Positions 11,186 through 24,665 of a stretch of DNA of 64,000 bases are shown here, one piece after another. The notes beneath the pieces were generated by a model. The model was not told the origin of the DNA and searched no databases. It saw nothing but the letters and a program-made list of their open reading frames with translations. The DNA is taken from the NCBI GenBank assembly GCA_035048495.1, contig CM068549.1, forward strand, positions 5,315,822 through 5,379,821, given 5' to 3'. The translations under genes and the position numbers were made by a program. This DNA comes from Euptelea pleiosperma. Lineage: Eukaryota > Streptophyta > Magnoliopsida > Ranunculales > Eupteleaceae. Numbering within the stretch: the stretch's first letter is position 1; each line of letters begins with the position of its first letter.

Positions 11186-11590
11186 CCAGATATCCAAGAA
11201 GAACAAGTGTGGAGACCTAACCCAGTGAGCCTTTGAGCTTTTCATTATTTCTGAGGGTTATAAAATTATTCGGAGTCACAAGATGACTCACAATTCTTCT
11301 AGTTCCCAAATATTTCCATTGAGCGGTCTCATTAACCTTTGCTTTGGTCATGGAACTCAGAACGACATCAAATTCTGATTATTATATAAAGAATCTTCTC
11401 TATATCCATTCGAGACATCGAAGATGAAAGTACAAACCCTAGAAAATGATATAGGCCATCTTTCTAACCAATCAGACTTTTTAGCTTCCCTAACATCTAT
11501 ACCATTAGAAACTATTTTTGAGCCTTTTTATGAAAACCTTTTCTTGTTAACCCACCAACCAAAAACCCAATCCCAAAAAGAGTTCAATAC
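11186..11590 (+). other. 3' untranslated region of E2, second part
   Basis: Continues E2 after the ATTAT duplication and matches 5985-6345 of E1 (GTGGAGACCTAACCC, GAGTCACAAGATGACTCA). No gene. It is interrupted at 11591-11595 by the GATAA target site of the next insertion. Confidence 0.7.
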
Positions 11591-12770
11591 GATAATGATA
11601 TTCGCTCAAAAGTGCTTATTTTAAGCAATTATCCTTTTAGCGTTATTGCATTCTCCTACGTTAAAATACTCTATTTATCTACTTTTCTACGTAAGAGTCT
11701 CTTGTGTTGCGTAGAACACACTTTTCTGGACAAAATGGTATATTTGCATGCATTAAACACATTTTCGGAAGTCTAGACATGTAGTCATTCTGATAAAGTC
11801 TCATTACGCGCTTTTTCTGTCGCAGGAAACCCCGATGGGACAATTCTCGAGACTTACGAGCCCACATCGATCAGGAAAGCCCATTATCAAAGCTTAAAGA
11901 GCCCACATGCTATGACTAAAAGATATGGGCCAACTATGGGCTGAATAGGAGGACCAAAAAGCCGGCCCAAAGAACGAAAAGAACAAGAGAGCCAATGACC
12001 AAGAGACGGACCAAAGCGTTTAAAGCCACATGAGTCAGCAAGAAATGATAGTCTACTCTACTGGAGAAGCGTGAGGATGGTCACAGTGAAGACTAGGGTT
12101 CCAGACCCTCTGCCAATACTTTTCTCCATTTTTTTTGATACTTTCTCTCTCATCTCTTCTTATTCTCTCTCTCTCTTCATCTCTCGATCCTCGAATCTAC
12201 TGACCCAACCCCAGAACTCTTACCCTTCGGCTCTATCTCATCTCCCTTAGCTTTCTGACCGTTGGATCTTCCATCGGACCATTGGATCTTCAATCGGACC
12301 GTTGGATCTCTCTAGATCCGTCGATCTACCAATCTGGGTCCCAATCAAGTCACCATCCATCCGATCGCCATCAGACCGTCTGTCACATCATCTTGTGAGA
12401 CAATGGACATCATAAATCCATGTGGGCCAGTAGCCGGGCCCATCATCATCGACCCGCTGTCCGACCAGTTAGTGGACCCCGTGAATTTCCAAAGAATTTT
12501 AATTAAATTTCAAAAAAACGGGGGGTCCACTAATTGAGGAGATTCCCCATAGAAAAAAAAAATATTTTTTTATTTTCAAAAATACCCTATTTCCATTAAA
12601 GGAAATAGGGAGCTTTATAAGAGGAGGGAGAAGGGTTCGTTCGAACCCTAATCCCCCTCCAATCTCTTTCATTCTCTCCCAAAAACTCTCTTGCCCCTTT
12701 TCCCCCTCTCTTGGCCGCTATTTTCCTCCACTTCTCCTCCACCTTCGTCATCTTCTTCACCATTTTTCCA

Positions 12771-12795
12771 CCGGAGTTGCAGCCTGCAACTCCGG
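12771..12795. repeat. Family-A palindrome, long form, C centre
   Basis: 12-bp perfect arms CCGGAGTTGCAG / CTGCAACTCCGG around one C. Confidence 0.8.
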
Positions 12796-12944
12796 CCACA
12801 GCCTGCACCATCATCTTCTTCTCCCCACGTTCCCTCTCTCTCCTCTCTTCCCACTCTAAGCCGTCAACCCCTTCCTCTGAATTCCCCAAGCCGTTGATCA
12901 CAAGAGAAAAAGAAAAAAAAAAAAAAAATTTTTTTTTAAGATCA

Positions 12945-12969
12945 CCGGAGTTGCAGGTTGCAACTCCGG
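12945..12969. repeat. Family-A palindrome, long form, GGT centre
   Basis: 11-bp perfect arms CCGGAGTTGCA / TGCAACTCCGG around GGT. It follows an A-run/T-run at about 12909-12938. Confidence 0.8.
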
Positions 12970-13120
12970 CAACCTCCATTAACGCCTGCACATCTCCGGT
13001 GCTCCTCATCCACGCTTCAGCAGGCGGTCTTCCATTGCTGCCACCAACCTCTCCTCTCCAACCTTGCTGCTCCAAAACAGCAAGGCTGCACCACGGTGTA
13101 GCCGGACTGCAATACCATCA

Positions 13121-13146
13121 CCGGAGTTGCAGACCTGCAACTCCGG
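13121..13146. repeat. Family-A palindrome, long form, AC centre
   Basis: 12-bp perfect arms around AC. This is the third palindrome in the same solo LTR. Confidence 0.8.
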
Positions 13147-14234
13147 TCGGCCTCTCCTCCACCATTGTTGGGAGCATCTGCACTTCCCATTCCCTCCCAA
13201 CGGCCAAGCTGTAAGGCTCATCTCCCCGATTGGATCGCTCTCCACCTTCGTTGAACCTAGCTGCAACCAGCAACAACTACCACACCTTGGCTGGATGTGA
13301 ACGTCTACAGCAACCACCACGCCACCATCTCACGCCGCCATCACCATCTCTACGGCCTGTTGCTGCTGCAACACTCTCTTTCACGCCCCTTTCTTCCAAA
13401 ACTGTTACTTCACCGCCCCTCTCCAAACCAGCTAGCCGTTTTTCAACCCAAAGAAGAAAAGGAGAGAGGATCTTGCTTCGCTTGCAACAGCACCGTTCCA
13501 CAGCTCTTCTCCTTTCCAAGCCGACCTCTCTTCAACGTCTTCCTCATCTTGGGTTGGCTGTTCAGCAACCCATCGTCATCTCTCACTAGCAAGCAGCCCA
13601 AGCCTCCAACGCCTGCAAATCCAAAAAAAAAAAAAAAAAAAAAAAAAGAGGAGAGAGGAGGTACGGTCTCTCTCTCTTGAGCTGGTGTTGCAACTTGCAA
13701 ACATCAGCAAGTGCTGCCACCATACGCTTCAGCCACCCCCGGTAGGATCTCAACTTTCTCTCTCTAAATCAGTCTCCCTCTCTCTAGAATTTTTAATTTT
13801 CTCTCTCTAGAATTTTTTTATGCTTAGGAGTCATCTTTAATGCTTTGTAACTAGTTCATCTTTCTTGGAATTGTAAGTTACTTTCAAGTTATTCAAATAA
13901 ATAAAATTGTTTATTTCATGCAAAGTACTGTCTTTTATTCTGTGGTTGTTTCTTAAGTAGCTCAGGTCAATTTCTCTCTCTAAAAATCGCCAATAATTAT
14001 TTTAAATCGATCATCATTCTCACCACTCCATCCTTCTTAGTAAAAATTTCTGAGAAAAATTCGTCATTTCATGTTCACTGCTTGCACAAACTAACCCCGA
14101 GTGCGGATCGACATCCGACACGAATCCCTATACAAATCTGTCAATTTTGCAGGATAATCGGATAAAAATTACAAATATTATTGAGATTAGGGTTTCCGTA
14201 ACCAACGACGCGGAAAAACCCTACTTTCAGATAA

Positions 14235-15063
14235 CCTACTTCTGAGAGGGATCAAAGAGTATTTGGTATGATTATACCAAGAAAAGAAAAGAAAACAAAT
14301 GGTTTGAGCTGAAAAGAAACATGATCAGAAAGAAGGAAGGAAAGGTTGAAGAATAGCCAAAAAGACAAAAATTGGAAAAAGAAAAGTCAAAGAAATATTA
14401 TCCCTGGGAAAAGTTGCAAAGAATAGTGAGATACCCTCTCAGAATTTTTGAATACCAGAATACCATTCTTTTCTGAACCTACCCTAAGCCTCAATACAAC
14501 CTATGCAAGTCCTATTTGATTCTAGATTTGTACCATCCTCAAGTGTGGAGAATGGAGAAAAGAGAAATTATAGAGTTTGATCCGACGTTCTTAAGTGATA
14601 TGACATTCCAATCATGAGATCTTAAATCTTCTTATACCTTCCATTCAAGAACTATATATATGTGAGACGTTTGCCAGTTTTTATATTCATCTCCTCACAT
14701 ATAGTTTGAGAGAAAAGTATAAAACCATTTCTGAGTGATTCACTTCTGAGTGGTATACAAGTGAGGATTGAGGTCGAGGCATAGAGTCTCTAAGGAGATC
14801 CAAATATCTCTACTGCCAGATAAGGATGATGTTGAACACATACACACACTGAGTCTGAGTAATCTTTTGTTTGAAGTTCCATTTGTAGAAGTGTTGTATT
14901 TTGCTTATTAGTTCTAATTTGTGAATGATTTCTTGCATCCTTGAAATAATCGGACAAAATGGAATTTTTCTGAGTAATGCAAATAAGTTTTCTAGCATAT
15001 TCTGCCAAGCCCTTTTTAGCTCACTTATTTCGCAATAATTGCCAAGGATTATCAATATGCTAG
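14235..15063 (+). other. 3' untranslated region of E2, third part
   Basis: Resumes after the GATAA duplication and matches 6390-7256 of E1, including an A/G-rich stretch and the block before the polypurine tract. No gene is supported. Confidence 0.7.
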
Positions 15064-15073
15064 TTGGGGGTTG
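15064..15073 (+). other. Polypurine tract of E2
   Basis: TTGGGGGTTG immediately before the TGATATTCGC start of the E2 3' LTR, identical to the tract at 7257. Confidence 0.75.
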
Positions 15074-18000
15074 TGATATTCGCTCAAAAGTGCTTATTTT
15101 AAGCCATTATCCTTATAGCGATTTCGTATTCTCCTACATAAAACTTGTCTTTTCATTGACTTTTTCACGTAAGAGTTTCTTCTAATGCGTAGAGCGCAAT
15201 CTTTAAACGAAAATTGACTATTTGCATGAAATATACGCATTTCGGATAGTCTAGATATGAAGCCGTTTTGATTAAGTCTCATTACGCGCTTTTCTCTCGC
15301 AGGAAATCCGATCGGGCGATTTTTGAGACTTGCGGGCCCACGATCAACCATAGAAGTCTAATATCAAAGCTTAAGGAGTCAACAAGCTATGACAAGAAGA
15401 TATCGGCTAAGTACGGGTCAAGTCAGAGGATCGTAGAGCCAGATAAAGAACCAAGAGAGAGGCAAAGCTGAAGACCAAGAGACGGGCCAAAGTGATTCAA
15501 AGTCGCACCAACTGACATAAAATGACGGCTTACGTAATTGGTGAAGCCAACGGAAGATTACATTGAAGATCAGGGTTCATGTTCCTTCGCCAGCTCTTTT
15601 GCCTTTATTTTGTATTATTTTATCTCTCCTCTCTCCTAATTCTCTCTCCATCTCTCTAGACTCTAATATCTAACCCGTAGATCATCTCATCCTACCATTA
15701 GATCCCAAGATCCACCATCCGATCCTTAGATCGATCATCCTAACCCTCCGATCTCCATCATCTAACCTCAGATCTTCTCTCCTTTAGCTTTATTCAATCT
15801 CTCATAGTTCTTCTACCGTTAGATCTTTAATTCGACTGTTAGATCATTCATCTGACCGTTGGATCTCTCCAGATCTTACAGTCCACCAATTGTGGACCGA
15901 GTCAAACCGCCACCTCATCTTATCCAATTATCATAGTTTCATCATCTAATAGCCCACATGGCCTTAGTGGTCCACAAAGCCCATGGCCAAGTGGCCCACA
16001 AGCAAATTGAAAGCCCACGGCCTCGTAACCCGTCCTAGAGACCATGGTGTTCTAGGCTCGCTCACCATTTCTCTCATAACATGGCCCACGACCCACTCAT
16101 TGTGGATCCTCCACGTGAATGCCTATTGTCCACACAGCCTAAATTCTTAAAAGGCCTATGGCCTATTTTTTTTGAGTGGCCCATGACCCACTCATTAAGA
16201 TAATCCAAAGGCCATTGATGCTCTCCCAAGCCCATTTCCAGAAGCCCACAATAGGCCAATGAGAGAAGTGGTCAACCTTGACCACTTCTCACTTATCTCC
16301 TCACTCTCCCCCGTTTTCCTCTTTCCATACGGTTTGCAACGGTTGTGGGAAGAGGCCTTCCCTTGTTATAAGAGAGGAGACCGAACCCTTAAAGGTTTGG
16401 TTCCCTCCCCCACATTCTTCCATCTCCTCTTTCTCTTTTCCTCCTCCTTCTTCTTCTTCTTTATTTTATTTCCCCCCGGAGTTGCAACCTGCAACATCGG
16501 CTGGCGAACACCTCATCTCCATGATCACCGTGTAATTGTGAACACCAGAAAAAGAAGCACTTGCAGGTGCTCTTTTCGGGGTCCTCCTCACCTGTATCTC
16601 ATCACAGATTGTCACCACCTCCAGATCCACCATTACAAGAGTTTCGACTGGTTTCTTGCCATTGCAACTCTACCCAGCACCTTGTTTCACCATCGGAACA
16701 ACAGGACCAGCAGGTTCGGCTGCAATATCACCTCCAAACCTGCTTCACCTTCCCTCCCCTTCTTGTAATATCCTGAACTTTTGTTCTAGGGTATTATGGT
16801 AAATTCACCTAATAATGCAAACTTGAAACTTTTTCAAACTCTTATTATTATTTTTATTGTTTAATCTCATGTATGAGTATGTGTATTTAATTTGATTTCA
16901 TTCTAACAACATTGAAAAACCTGCTATTTTTGAAATTCGTTCTTTAGGGCAAAATTCCTGCTAAGAATAATGAATCATAACTTGCAGGGGACTTTTTCTT
17001 GCTGCAACTAATATTCCAGAACTTTTATAAAAAAATTATTTTGTGGGCCTAAGACTCCAAAAATATTCTTATTTTATCCTTGTCAACTTATCTGTGAAAT
17101 TTGGAAGCTTTTCTAAGACATAAAAACTCTAGTGGAAGATTTTGGGAGATTTTGACAAAAATAGTATTTTTATAATTTTTGAACTTCCTACCATTCGCAT
17201 ATTTTTTAAAAATAATATTTAATTATATTTTATTTATTTAATAGGAGCGTGGGACCCGCAAATCACTTTCGGGTCATTCCAATGTCAGTTGACACTTTTC
17301 TAGGGTTTTGAACGTTTTTATGATTTGTGTGTGTGACATGTGTCGATACCTTATTGTATGGACTTTTAAATTATATAATATAGTTTGATTGAATTAATTT
17401 ATAATTATTTGTGTTATGATTGTTGGGTGGGGCCGTATGGCTAATCTAGAAGCCTTTTGGGCTTAATAATATTCTTAAATGAAGCCTATTGATGTATATG
17501 GGCCTTGGGCCCATTCCTAACCCATTCATAGTGTAAAATATAAGTTTTTGAGGGTTGAAAAAGTCATCCCTTTACTAGTTACGAATTTCAACAAAATAGA
17601 AACCCTAATCCTTCCCTAAACCTATTTATTAAAAACCCTAAAGCTTTAGAAGCTTTCACAAACCCAACTCCATTGAAGAAAAGAGAAAGCTCCATTACAC
17701 TTTCATCCGGACACCGATCGCACTCGAGCAAGAAGGGAGAATTGACGGGGACTCCGAATAAAAGAACATATTCCGAGGAGAGGACGATCCGACGACTTTC
17801 AAATTTGAAGGAACTTTTGATTTTCATTAAAGTTCAAGAAACCTTAAGGTAAGTGCGCTTGAACCATCCTATACTTGTTTTTCTTCAAGATTTGTTTTTC
17901 TTTCATTAGATAATGGTTGATACTCATTATAAATTAATTTTTATAATATTTACTTTATTCTTATTAGGTTGATCTTTGTTTTGGGCCACCATGATGAGTT

Positions 18001-18095
18001 TGGCCATAGTCTATTTTGTACCTATAACGGATGACTATATTCTTATCATTATTGTTGTACTTTTATGATTTAAATACTTTTATATTATTTTTTCT

Positions 18096-19330
18096 AAATA
18101 CCTCTTTAAATTTATTTTTCAAAACCGTTTAGTTTGTATTTTTCTGATTTTTATTGATTAAGTTATGATTTTTCTAAGTTGTATGACTTTACAAAAAAAC
18201 TCAGAATTTCAGATTTTACACCGTCCGATTCACTTAGGATTTCGATCTATATTTTTAACCTAAATATTTTTCTAATTATTTTTCATGGATACCTCTATCA
18301 ATCTAGTTTCTAGAACCTTTGAGTTTATATTTTTCTGACTTGTATTGATTAAGTTATGATTTTTCAAACGTGCTGGACTTTTCTGTAAAGCATAGAATTT
18401 CAGATTTTACATGGTCCACTTTACCTGAGATTTCGATTTATAGTTTTAATCTAAATATTTTTCTAATTATTTTTAACAGATACCTCTATCAATCTAGTTT
18501 CTATAACCTTTGAGTTTATATTTTTCTGATTTGTATTGATTAAGTTATGATTTTTCAAACGTGCTAGACTTTTCTGTAAAACCCAGAATTCTAGATTTTA
18601 CACGGTCCATTTTACCTGAGATTTCGATCCATATTTTTAACCTAAATATTTTTATAATTATTTTTCGCAGATACCTCTATCAATCTAGTTTCTAGAACCT
18701 TTGAGTTTATAATTTTCTGATCTGTATTGATTAAGTTATGATTTTTCAAACGTGCTGGACTTTTTTGTAAAACCCAGAATTTTAGATTTTACACGGTCCA
18801 CTTTACCTGAGATTTTGATCTATATTTTTAACCTAAATATTTTTATAATTATTTTTTATAGATACCTCTATCAATCTAGTTTCTATAACCTTTGAGTTTA
18901 TATTTTTCTGATCTGTATTGATTAAGTTATGATTTTTCAAACGTGCTGGACTTTTCTATAAAACTCAGAATTTCAGATTTTATACTGTCCACTTAACTTG
19001 AGATTTCAATCTATATTTTTAACCTAAATATTTTTTTTAATTATTTTTTATAGATACCTCTATCAATTTAGTTTCTATAACCCTTGAGTTTGTATTTTTC
19101 TGATATGTATTGATTAAGTTATGAGTTTTTAAATGTGCGGGACTTTTCTGTATCCCAGATTCTGTCCGGCCCAATTTATTAAGATTTTTGACCTATATTT
19201 TGAATCCGAATATTTTTCTATTTATTTTTTTCTAAAATCTCTTTAAATCTAGTTTTTAAATCCATTGAGTTTATATTTTTCTAATTCATATTTATTTAGT
19301 TATGATTTTTATAATGCAGTATATTTTTTT
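18096..19330 (+). repeat. Tandem array, about 191-bp unit, about 7 copies
   Basis: The landmark GATACCTCTATCAATCTAG recurs at about 18288, 18479, 18670, 18861 and 19053, with degenerate units before (18096) and after (about 19240). Each unit also carries GATTAAGTTATGATTTTTC and a TTTTACACGGTCCACTT-like block. Other family-B copies have about 4, 5 or 6 units. Confidence 0.88.
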
Positions 19331-19410
19331 TGTAAAAAAACCTATTAATTGTTCGTGGTTCGGTCATGATTATTAACTATTAAGATTTTAACCTTGTTGT
19401 TTGACTAAAC

Positions 19411-19838
19411 CCTAGATGGTTTAACACATGGGGATCCCACCCATGTGTCTTGGATCTTTAATAGGGTTCGGCCAAGTGTCTTGAATCCCTCTTTAGGGTT
19501 CGACCTTGTGTTATGGATCCCTCATAGAGTTCGGCCATGGCGTGTTGGATTTTCTTGCGATTTTCACTTATATTATTCATCGATGTTGATTGTGATCTTT
19601 GGTCATGTCTTATTGACTATTATACCTAGATGGTTCGACCTATACTTGTATGCATGGGGATCCCACCCATGTGTCTTGGATCCCTCATAGGGTTCGGCCA
19701 AGTGTCTTGGATCCCTCTTTAGGGTTCGACCTTGTGTCATGGATCCCTCATAGGGTTCGGCAATGGTGTGTTGGATTGCCTTGTGATTTTCACTTATATT
19801 ATTCATCCGTGTTGATCGTGACCTTCGATGATTGTTAC
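19411..19838 (+). repeat. Tandem duplication of a 214-bp unit in the family-B LTR
   Basis: CCTAGATGGTT..., GGGGATCCCACCCATGTGTC and the following GGATCC-spaced GGGTTCGGCC repeats occur twice, 214 bases apart. The copy at 36153-42426 has the unit once. Inside the unit are shorter repeats of GGATCCCTC..AGGGTTCG. Confidence 0.75.
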
Positions 19839-22667
19839 ATGTTATTCATGGTTAACCCTAATTCGTTCCCATATTATTACTCTTAATGATCATTGGTTCA
19901 TTTTATATTTTTATTTAAATGTTAAATACATGCGTGCTTATGTCATGTAACCCTAATACATCTTGTTGTCATACCATGATGATCACGTCATTTCATATAA
20001 GGGGTACATAAGGGAACGGGGTTGAAGTATATTATATACGTTATATTGGTTTTATCAATTAATCAGGGTTCGGTACCCTAGGGTGAAAGGCCCCAGACGT
20101 TATTATATCCTGCAGATGGGTCGATGAGACCGCTCCCAGTGCGGGAAGGAGATGGAGACCCTATGTGGTTATAGGTACTAGTTGCATTAGCATCCCTTAC
20201 TCATCTGCATTCATCCTCATATTCATGCCATCCTTATTATACGATTGAGATGCATACCTTGATTAAAAACTTGTATAGTATGATATCATACCATGCACAC
20301 TGTTGTATTACTGGGCCTCGGCTCACGGTGCTACACCGATACCATTTTCAGATTTTGAGGAGTCGAGTACGTGAGATGATTTTGAGGCGAAAGACTCCGA
20401 CGCATTCGAGGAGATCGGCTAGGATTTGGGAGTCGATCCCACATTTTAGGAGACTTGATTTTGACTGTTCTAAACATTGGTTATTTATTTTCACGGGCAT
20501 GTAAGCCTTTGATTGAGAGCATGTTCTCACCTCCTTCTCTCCACATTTAGTTGATTGATTGAATTGTTTGAGTTATGAATTATTTTAATTATTTGTTTTC
20601 TACATCTACTCTTCTCTTTTTTACTTCGTGGGTTTTCGAATGAACCTTAGTAGTCTAATTGACCTAATTGGACCACTAGGGGACATTCATGGATCACCTC
20701 TGGGTTCGGGTACGGGTCGATCCACGGATTTTCGGGTTGTATCTGGGTATCCGGATTCGGGGCGTGACACTTCTTCTTCTTCATCTTCTTCTTCTTCTTT
20801 TTCTTCTCATTCTTTTCTTCTTTTTCTTCTCTTCCTTCCTCAATTTTCTGCTCGCCGGAGTTGCCACCTGCAACTTCCGGCCAATTCTATCACCGAACAT
20901 CAGCCATCACGAGCTCCTCTTTGAGCCTCTCCAATCCTTCCATCACGATCCCTTTCCCTCTTCTTCTTTCAACGAACCAACAACTTGGTTCGTCTCCCCT
21001 TCTCTCCAGTTACTATTCATCATCTTCTCCACCAGATTTCCAAGAACTTGCAAGCTCCGGCGCTCTCTCACCAGTCCGGCGACCACCATGGCTGATTTAC
21101 CCTCTCAAGCCGTCCTTCTTAACCTCTCCTCTTTCCTTAACAGGTTGCTGACCTCCTTGGTCTGCAACCACGTACACAGTCTTATCCCTAACGCCCAGCA
21201 ACTTGCTCCACCCTTCTTCTATCACCGTCCCACCATCTTGGCAGCAACCTCACCATCGTCCTCTTCTCCTACAAGAGCCCCATCCACGGTGGTGCTACTG
21301 TACACATTTGCATCTCAATCACCACCATTGTTAGAACATTCTTCCTCAGTTGCAGGCTGCAACTCATCTTCTTGGGTGCACTAGCCACCTTCGGATTGCC
21401 TTTAATCACTGGCCACAACCAGCAACCTTGCTGGACCTTTAGAACCGTGTTGCAATAACCTGTGCTGTGCCGATACCAGCAGGTGGATTTCTTTTTACTG
21501 GTGTTGAACCCATCAACACCGGCTTGCAACAAAAACCCACGTGGCTGCACCTGCATCTCCAACCCGAACGGCAACCCATTCTCCTCTCACATTACTGGTT
21601 CACCACAAGTCACGGGTGCCACAAGTGTTGCATCCCATGCCTCCTTATACCCCGAATCCATCTAGGAGTGCACCTCTTTGCATCACAATCCGACATTCAT
21701 AGTTACCGGACTGCATGCACTTTCCACCACCGATTTTTCACCTGCAACTTCAGGCACCACACATTGCTGCCTCCAGTGGCAGATTGGTCACCCTTCTCTT
21801 CCTCCAGCCTGTACCTACAACTCTGGTTTACACTCCGGCCAGCAACCTCCTTCCACCGCCACCGAGTTTCAGATCAACAAGATCACCACCTTCCTTCATC
21901 TTGAAAGATCTCCGTTGTTGCTGGATTCTCCACGGCTTGCCTACTTGTTGCATAGTCACCTTCCACACCACTGATCATTCCTTCACACTTGCACCATTCC
22001 AGCAGGCAATGTTTTACCCTAGGGCAGCACATTCCATCTCACCATGTGGCTGGCAATCCAAGGTAACCTCAACCTTCTCTCTTCATTTCATTTTCTCTCT
22101 CTTAAACCTTATTTCTCTCTCTAGATTCTTTCATTTTATCTCTCATTCTCTCTTCTTTCTCTCTCTACATTGCTTTCTCTCTCTAGGTCAAGTTAGTACT
22201 TTCTCTCTCTAAAAATTTATCTCACTTTCTCTCTCTCCTTAATTTCTGATTTTCTCTCTCTACATTACTTTTGAGTTTAATTTCAATTATTTGCTTTCCA
22301 AATTAGTGTTTGCTTTATTTGTTAAATTTTTGTAAACTCGTTTGATCATTCAATAAATTGAGTTGAATTTTATTATTGGGAATTTTCTATTCTCTTTTAT
22401 TCCTGCTCAAATAATTCATTAATCTCACTCCAAAAGAATGTTTTAAAAATCGATCATATCACCATTCTCACCCTTTCATAAATTCTCAGCATTTTCTATT
22501 ATTATTATTCTTATTTGCCCTAACCCCGAGTGCGGACGATACCCGACACGAGCCACTGTGCAAGTCGGCATTTTTTGCAGATTAAGTGAACTAAATCGGA
22601 GAAATTACAAATATTGTTGAACTTTAGGGTTTCTATAACCAACGACGCGGAATAACCCTAAATTTCA

Positions 22668-23091
22668 TCAGACTGTCCAATTAAGATCATCTGAGGGTAT
22701 AATTCTGTCAACATACCATTCTGCCATGATCTCCTTAATAAGGTATGACAGTGTTAGGTTTGCGACATGGTTAAGCATAACATAAAATCAAGTATTATAA
22801 TAATATACCTACAAGCAATAGTACACAATTAATATTTATAGGTATTACAAACAATAAGAGTGCTCTAGATTATAGTGTTTCCAAGTGTCTCTAATGTGTA
22901 TTAAAAGGTCACGGTCTCCATAATCATAATTGACACATTAACCAAATCCCCTAGTGGTCTCCATTACATGGGTCACTAGGGTAATCTACTGACTGTGCTC
23001 TAATACCCTTCTATCATACACAACTCAATTATGCATAGACTTATTACACATAAATCCCTAGGTGTCTGAAGCCTAAGCTCTGATACCACTC
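22668..23091 (-). other. Internal region of a family-B element just after its 5' LTR
   Basis: On the minus strand this follows the LTR end and primer-binding site. No open frame is seen. It is truncated at 22667/22668 by the insertion of E2. The rest of this element lies beyond E2, outside the window. Confidence 0.7.
23077..23088 (-). other. Primer-binding site for initiator-Met tRNA
   Basis: Minus strand TGGTATCAGAGC, three bases (GAG) after the LTR end GTGACA. This matches the 3' end of plant tRNA-iMet, the usual minus-strand primer of many plant LTR retrotransposons. It fixes the orientation of family B. Confidence 0.88.
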
Positions 23092-24626
23092 TGTCACATC
23101 CCGAATCCGGATACCCAGATACGACCCAAAAATTCGTGGATCGACTCATACCCGAATCTAGAGATGATCCATGAATGTCCCCTAGTGGTCAAATTAGGTC
23201 AATTAGACTACTAAAGTTCATTCGAAAACCCACTAAAAAAAAAGAAAAGTCTAGATGTAGAAAACAAATAATTAAAATAATTCAATCAATCAACTAAATG
23301 TGAAGAGAAAGAGGTGAGAACATGCTCTCAATCAAAGGACTACATGTCTGTGAAAATAAATAAGGTTGGTTTTAAAACAATCAAAATAAAGTCTTTTAAA
23401 GTGTGGGATAGACTCCCAAATCCTCGCCAATCTCCTCGAATGCACCGGAGTCTTTCGCCTCAAAATCATCTCACATACCCGACTCCTCAAATCTGAAAAT
23501 GGTATCGGTGTAGCACCGTGAGCCGAGGCCCAGTAATACAATAGTGTGCATGGTATGATATCATACTATACAAGTTTTTAACCAATGTATACATCTCAAT
23601 CATATAATAAGGATGACATGAATATGAGGATGAATGCAAATGAGGAAGGGATGCAAATGCAACTAGTACCCTGATATTCGCTCAAAAGTGCTTATTTTAA
23701 GCAATTATCCTTTTAGCGTTATCGCATTCTCCTACGTAAAACTGCTCTAATTATCCACTTTTCTACGTAAGATTCTATCTCATTGTGTAGAACACACTTT
23801 TCTGGACGAAATGGTATATTTGCATGCATTAAACACATTTTTGAAAGTCTAGACATGTAGTCATTCTGATAAAGTCTCATTACGCGCTTTTTCTGTCGCA
23901 GGAAACCCCGATGGGACAATTCTCGAGACTTGCGAGCCTACATCGATCAGGAAAGCCCATTATCAAAGCTTAAAGAGCCCACATGCTATGACTAAAAGAT
24001 ATGGGCCAACTATGGGCTGAATAGGAGGACCAAAAAGCCGGCCCAAAGAACGAAAAGAACAGGAGAGCCAATGACCAAGAGACAGACCAAAGCGTTTAAA
24101 GCCACATGAGTCAGCAAGGAATGATAGTCTACTCTACTGGAGAAGCGTGAGGATGGTCACAGTGAAGACCAGGGTTCCAGACCCTCTGCCAATACTTTTC
24201 TCCATTTTTTTGATACTTTCTCTCTCATCTCTCCTTATTCTCTCTCTCTCTTCATCTCTCGATCCTCGAATCTACTGACCTAACCCCAGAACTCCTGCCC
24301 ATTGGCTCTATCTCATCTCCCTTAGCTTTCTGACCGTTGGATCTTCAATCGGACCGTTGATCTCTCTAGATCCGTCGATCTACCAATCTGGGTCCCAATC
24401 AAGTCACCATCCATCCGATCGCCATCAGAATGTCTGTCACATCATCTTGTGAGACGATGGACATCATCAATCCATGTGGGCCAGTAGCCGGGCCCATCAT
24501 CATCGACCCGCTGTCCGACCAGTTAATGGACCCCGTGAATTTCAAAATAATTTTAATTAAATTTTAAAAAATGGGGGGTCCACTAAATGGGGACATTCCC
24601 CAAAGAAAAGTAGTGTTTTACTTAAA

Positions 24627-24634
<8 letters not shown>

Positions 24635-24662
<28 letters not shown>
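24635..24662. repeat. (AT)n microsatellite
   Basis: About 14 AT units directly after an A-run, at the place where other family-A LTRs have the sequence leading to their TATA-like box. Confidence 0.9.

Positions 24663-24665
<3 letters not shown>

Larger units (their letters stand above)
11596..14229 (+). mobile_element. Family-A solo LTR, target duplication GATAA
   Basis: 2634 bp from TGATATTCGC to CCCTACTTTCA, flanked by GATAA at 11591-11595 and 14230-14234. There is no internal region, so the element was reduced to one LTR by recombination between its LTRs. It contains TATA-like CTTTATAAG near 12613, the GGGTTCGTTCGAACCC hairpin at 12633-12648, three long palindromes, and a poly-A tract near 13622. 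Frames at 12596-13700 on both strands are low-complexity. Confidence 0.93.
16764..20769 (+). mobile_element. Family-B solo LTR, target duplication CTTCT
   Basis: 4006 bp from TGTAATATCCTGAAC to CGGATTCGGGGCGTGACA, flanked by CTTCT at 16759-16763 and 20770-20774. It contains an AT-rich tandem array (18096-19330) and a duplicated 214-bp unit (19411-19838), which make it longer than the other copies. A minus-strand frame at 17588-17827 recurs in the other copies (28276, 37022) and is LTR sequence, not a gene. The family is probably a Tekay/Del-like chromovirus by its end sequence and primer site, but no coding domain is present to prove it. Confidence 0.93.
15074..22667 (+). mobile_element. Family-A LTR, 3' LTR of E2, carrying a nested family-B solo LTR
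   Basis: The LTR starts TGATATTCGC after the polypurine tract and ends CCCTAAATTTCA. Without the nested insertion at 16764-20769 it is about 3.6 kb, the longest family-A LTR here. Its 5' kilobase is a diverged subtype shared with 60007-63361 (AAGCCATTATCCTTATAGCG; CGATCAACCATGGAAG-type blocks). Degenerate CCGGAGTTGC palindromes are at 16476-16500 and 20855-20880. The 3' flank is TCAGA at 22668, inside the internal region of a minus-strand family-B element. E2's 5' end lies outside the window. Confidence 0.85.

Noticed and set aside
19445..19886. Frames with repeated RVRPSVLDPSLGFDLVSWIPH as a repeat protein
   Set aside because: They arise from the GGATCC-spaced repeats within the duplicated 214-bp unit of the family-B LTR. 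They recur in both orientations in other copies with stops.
23077..23088. tRNA gene fragment near TGGTATCAGAGC
   Set aside because: Only the 12-base primer-binding site is present, next to the LTR end. No cloverleaf can be formed around it.
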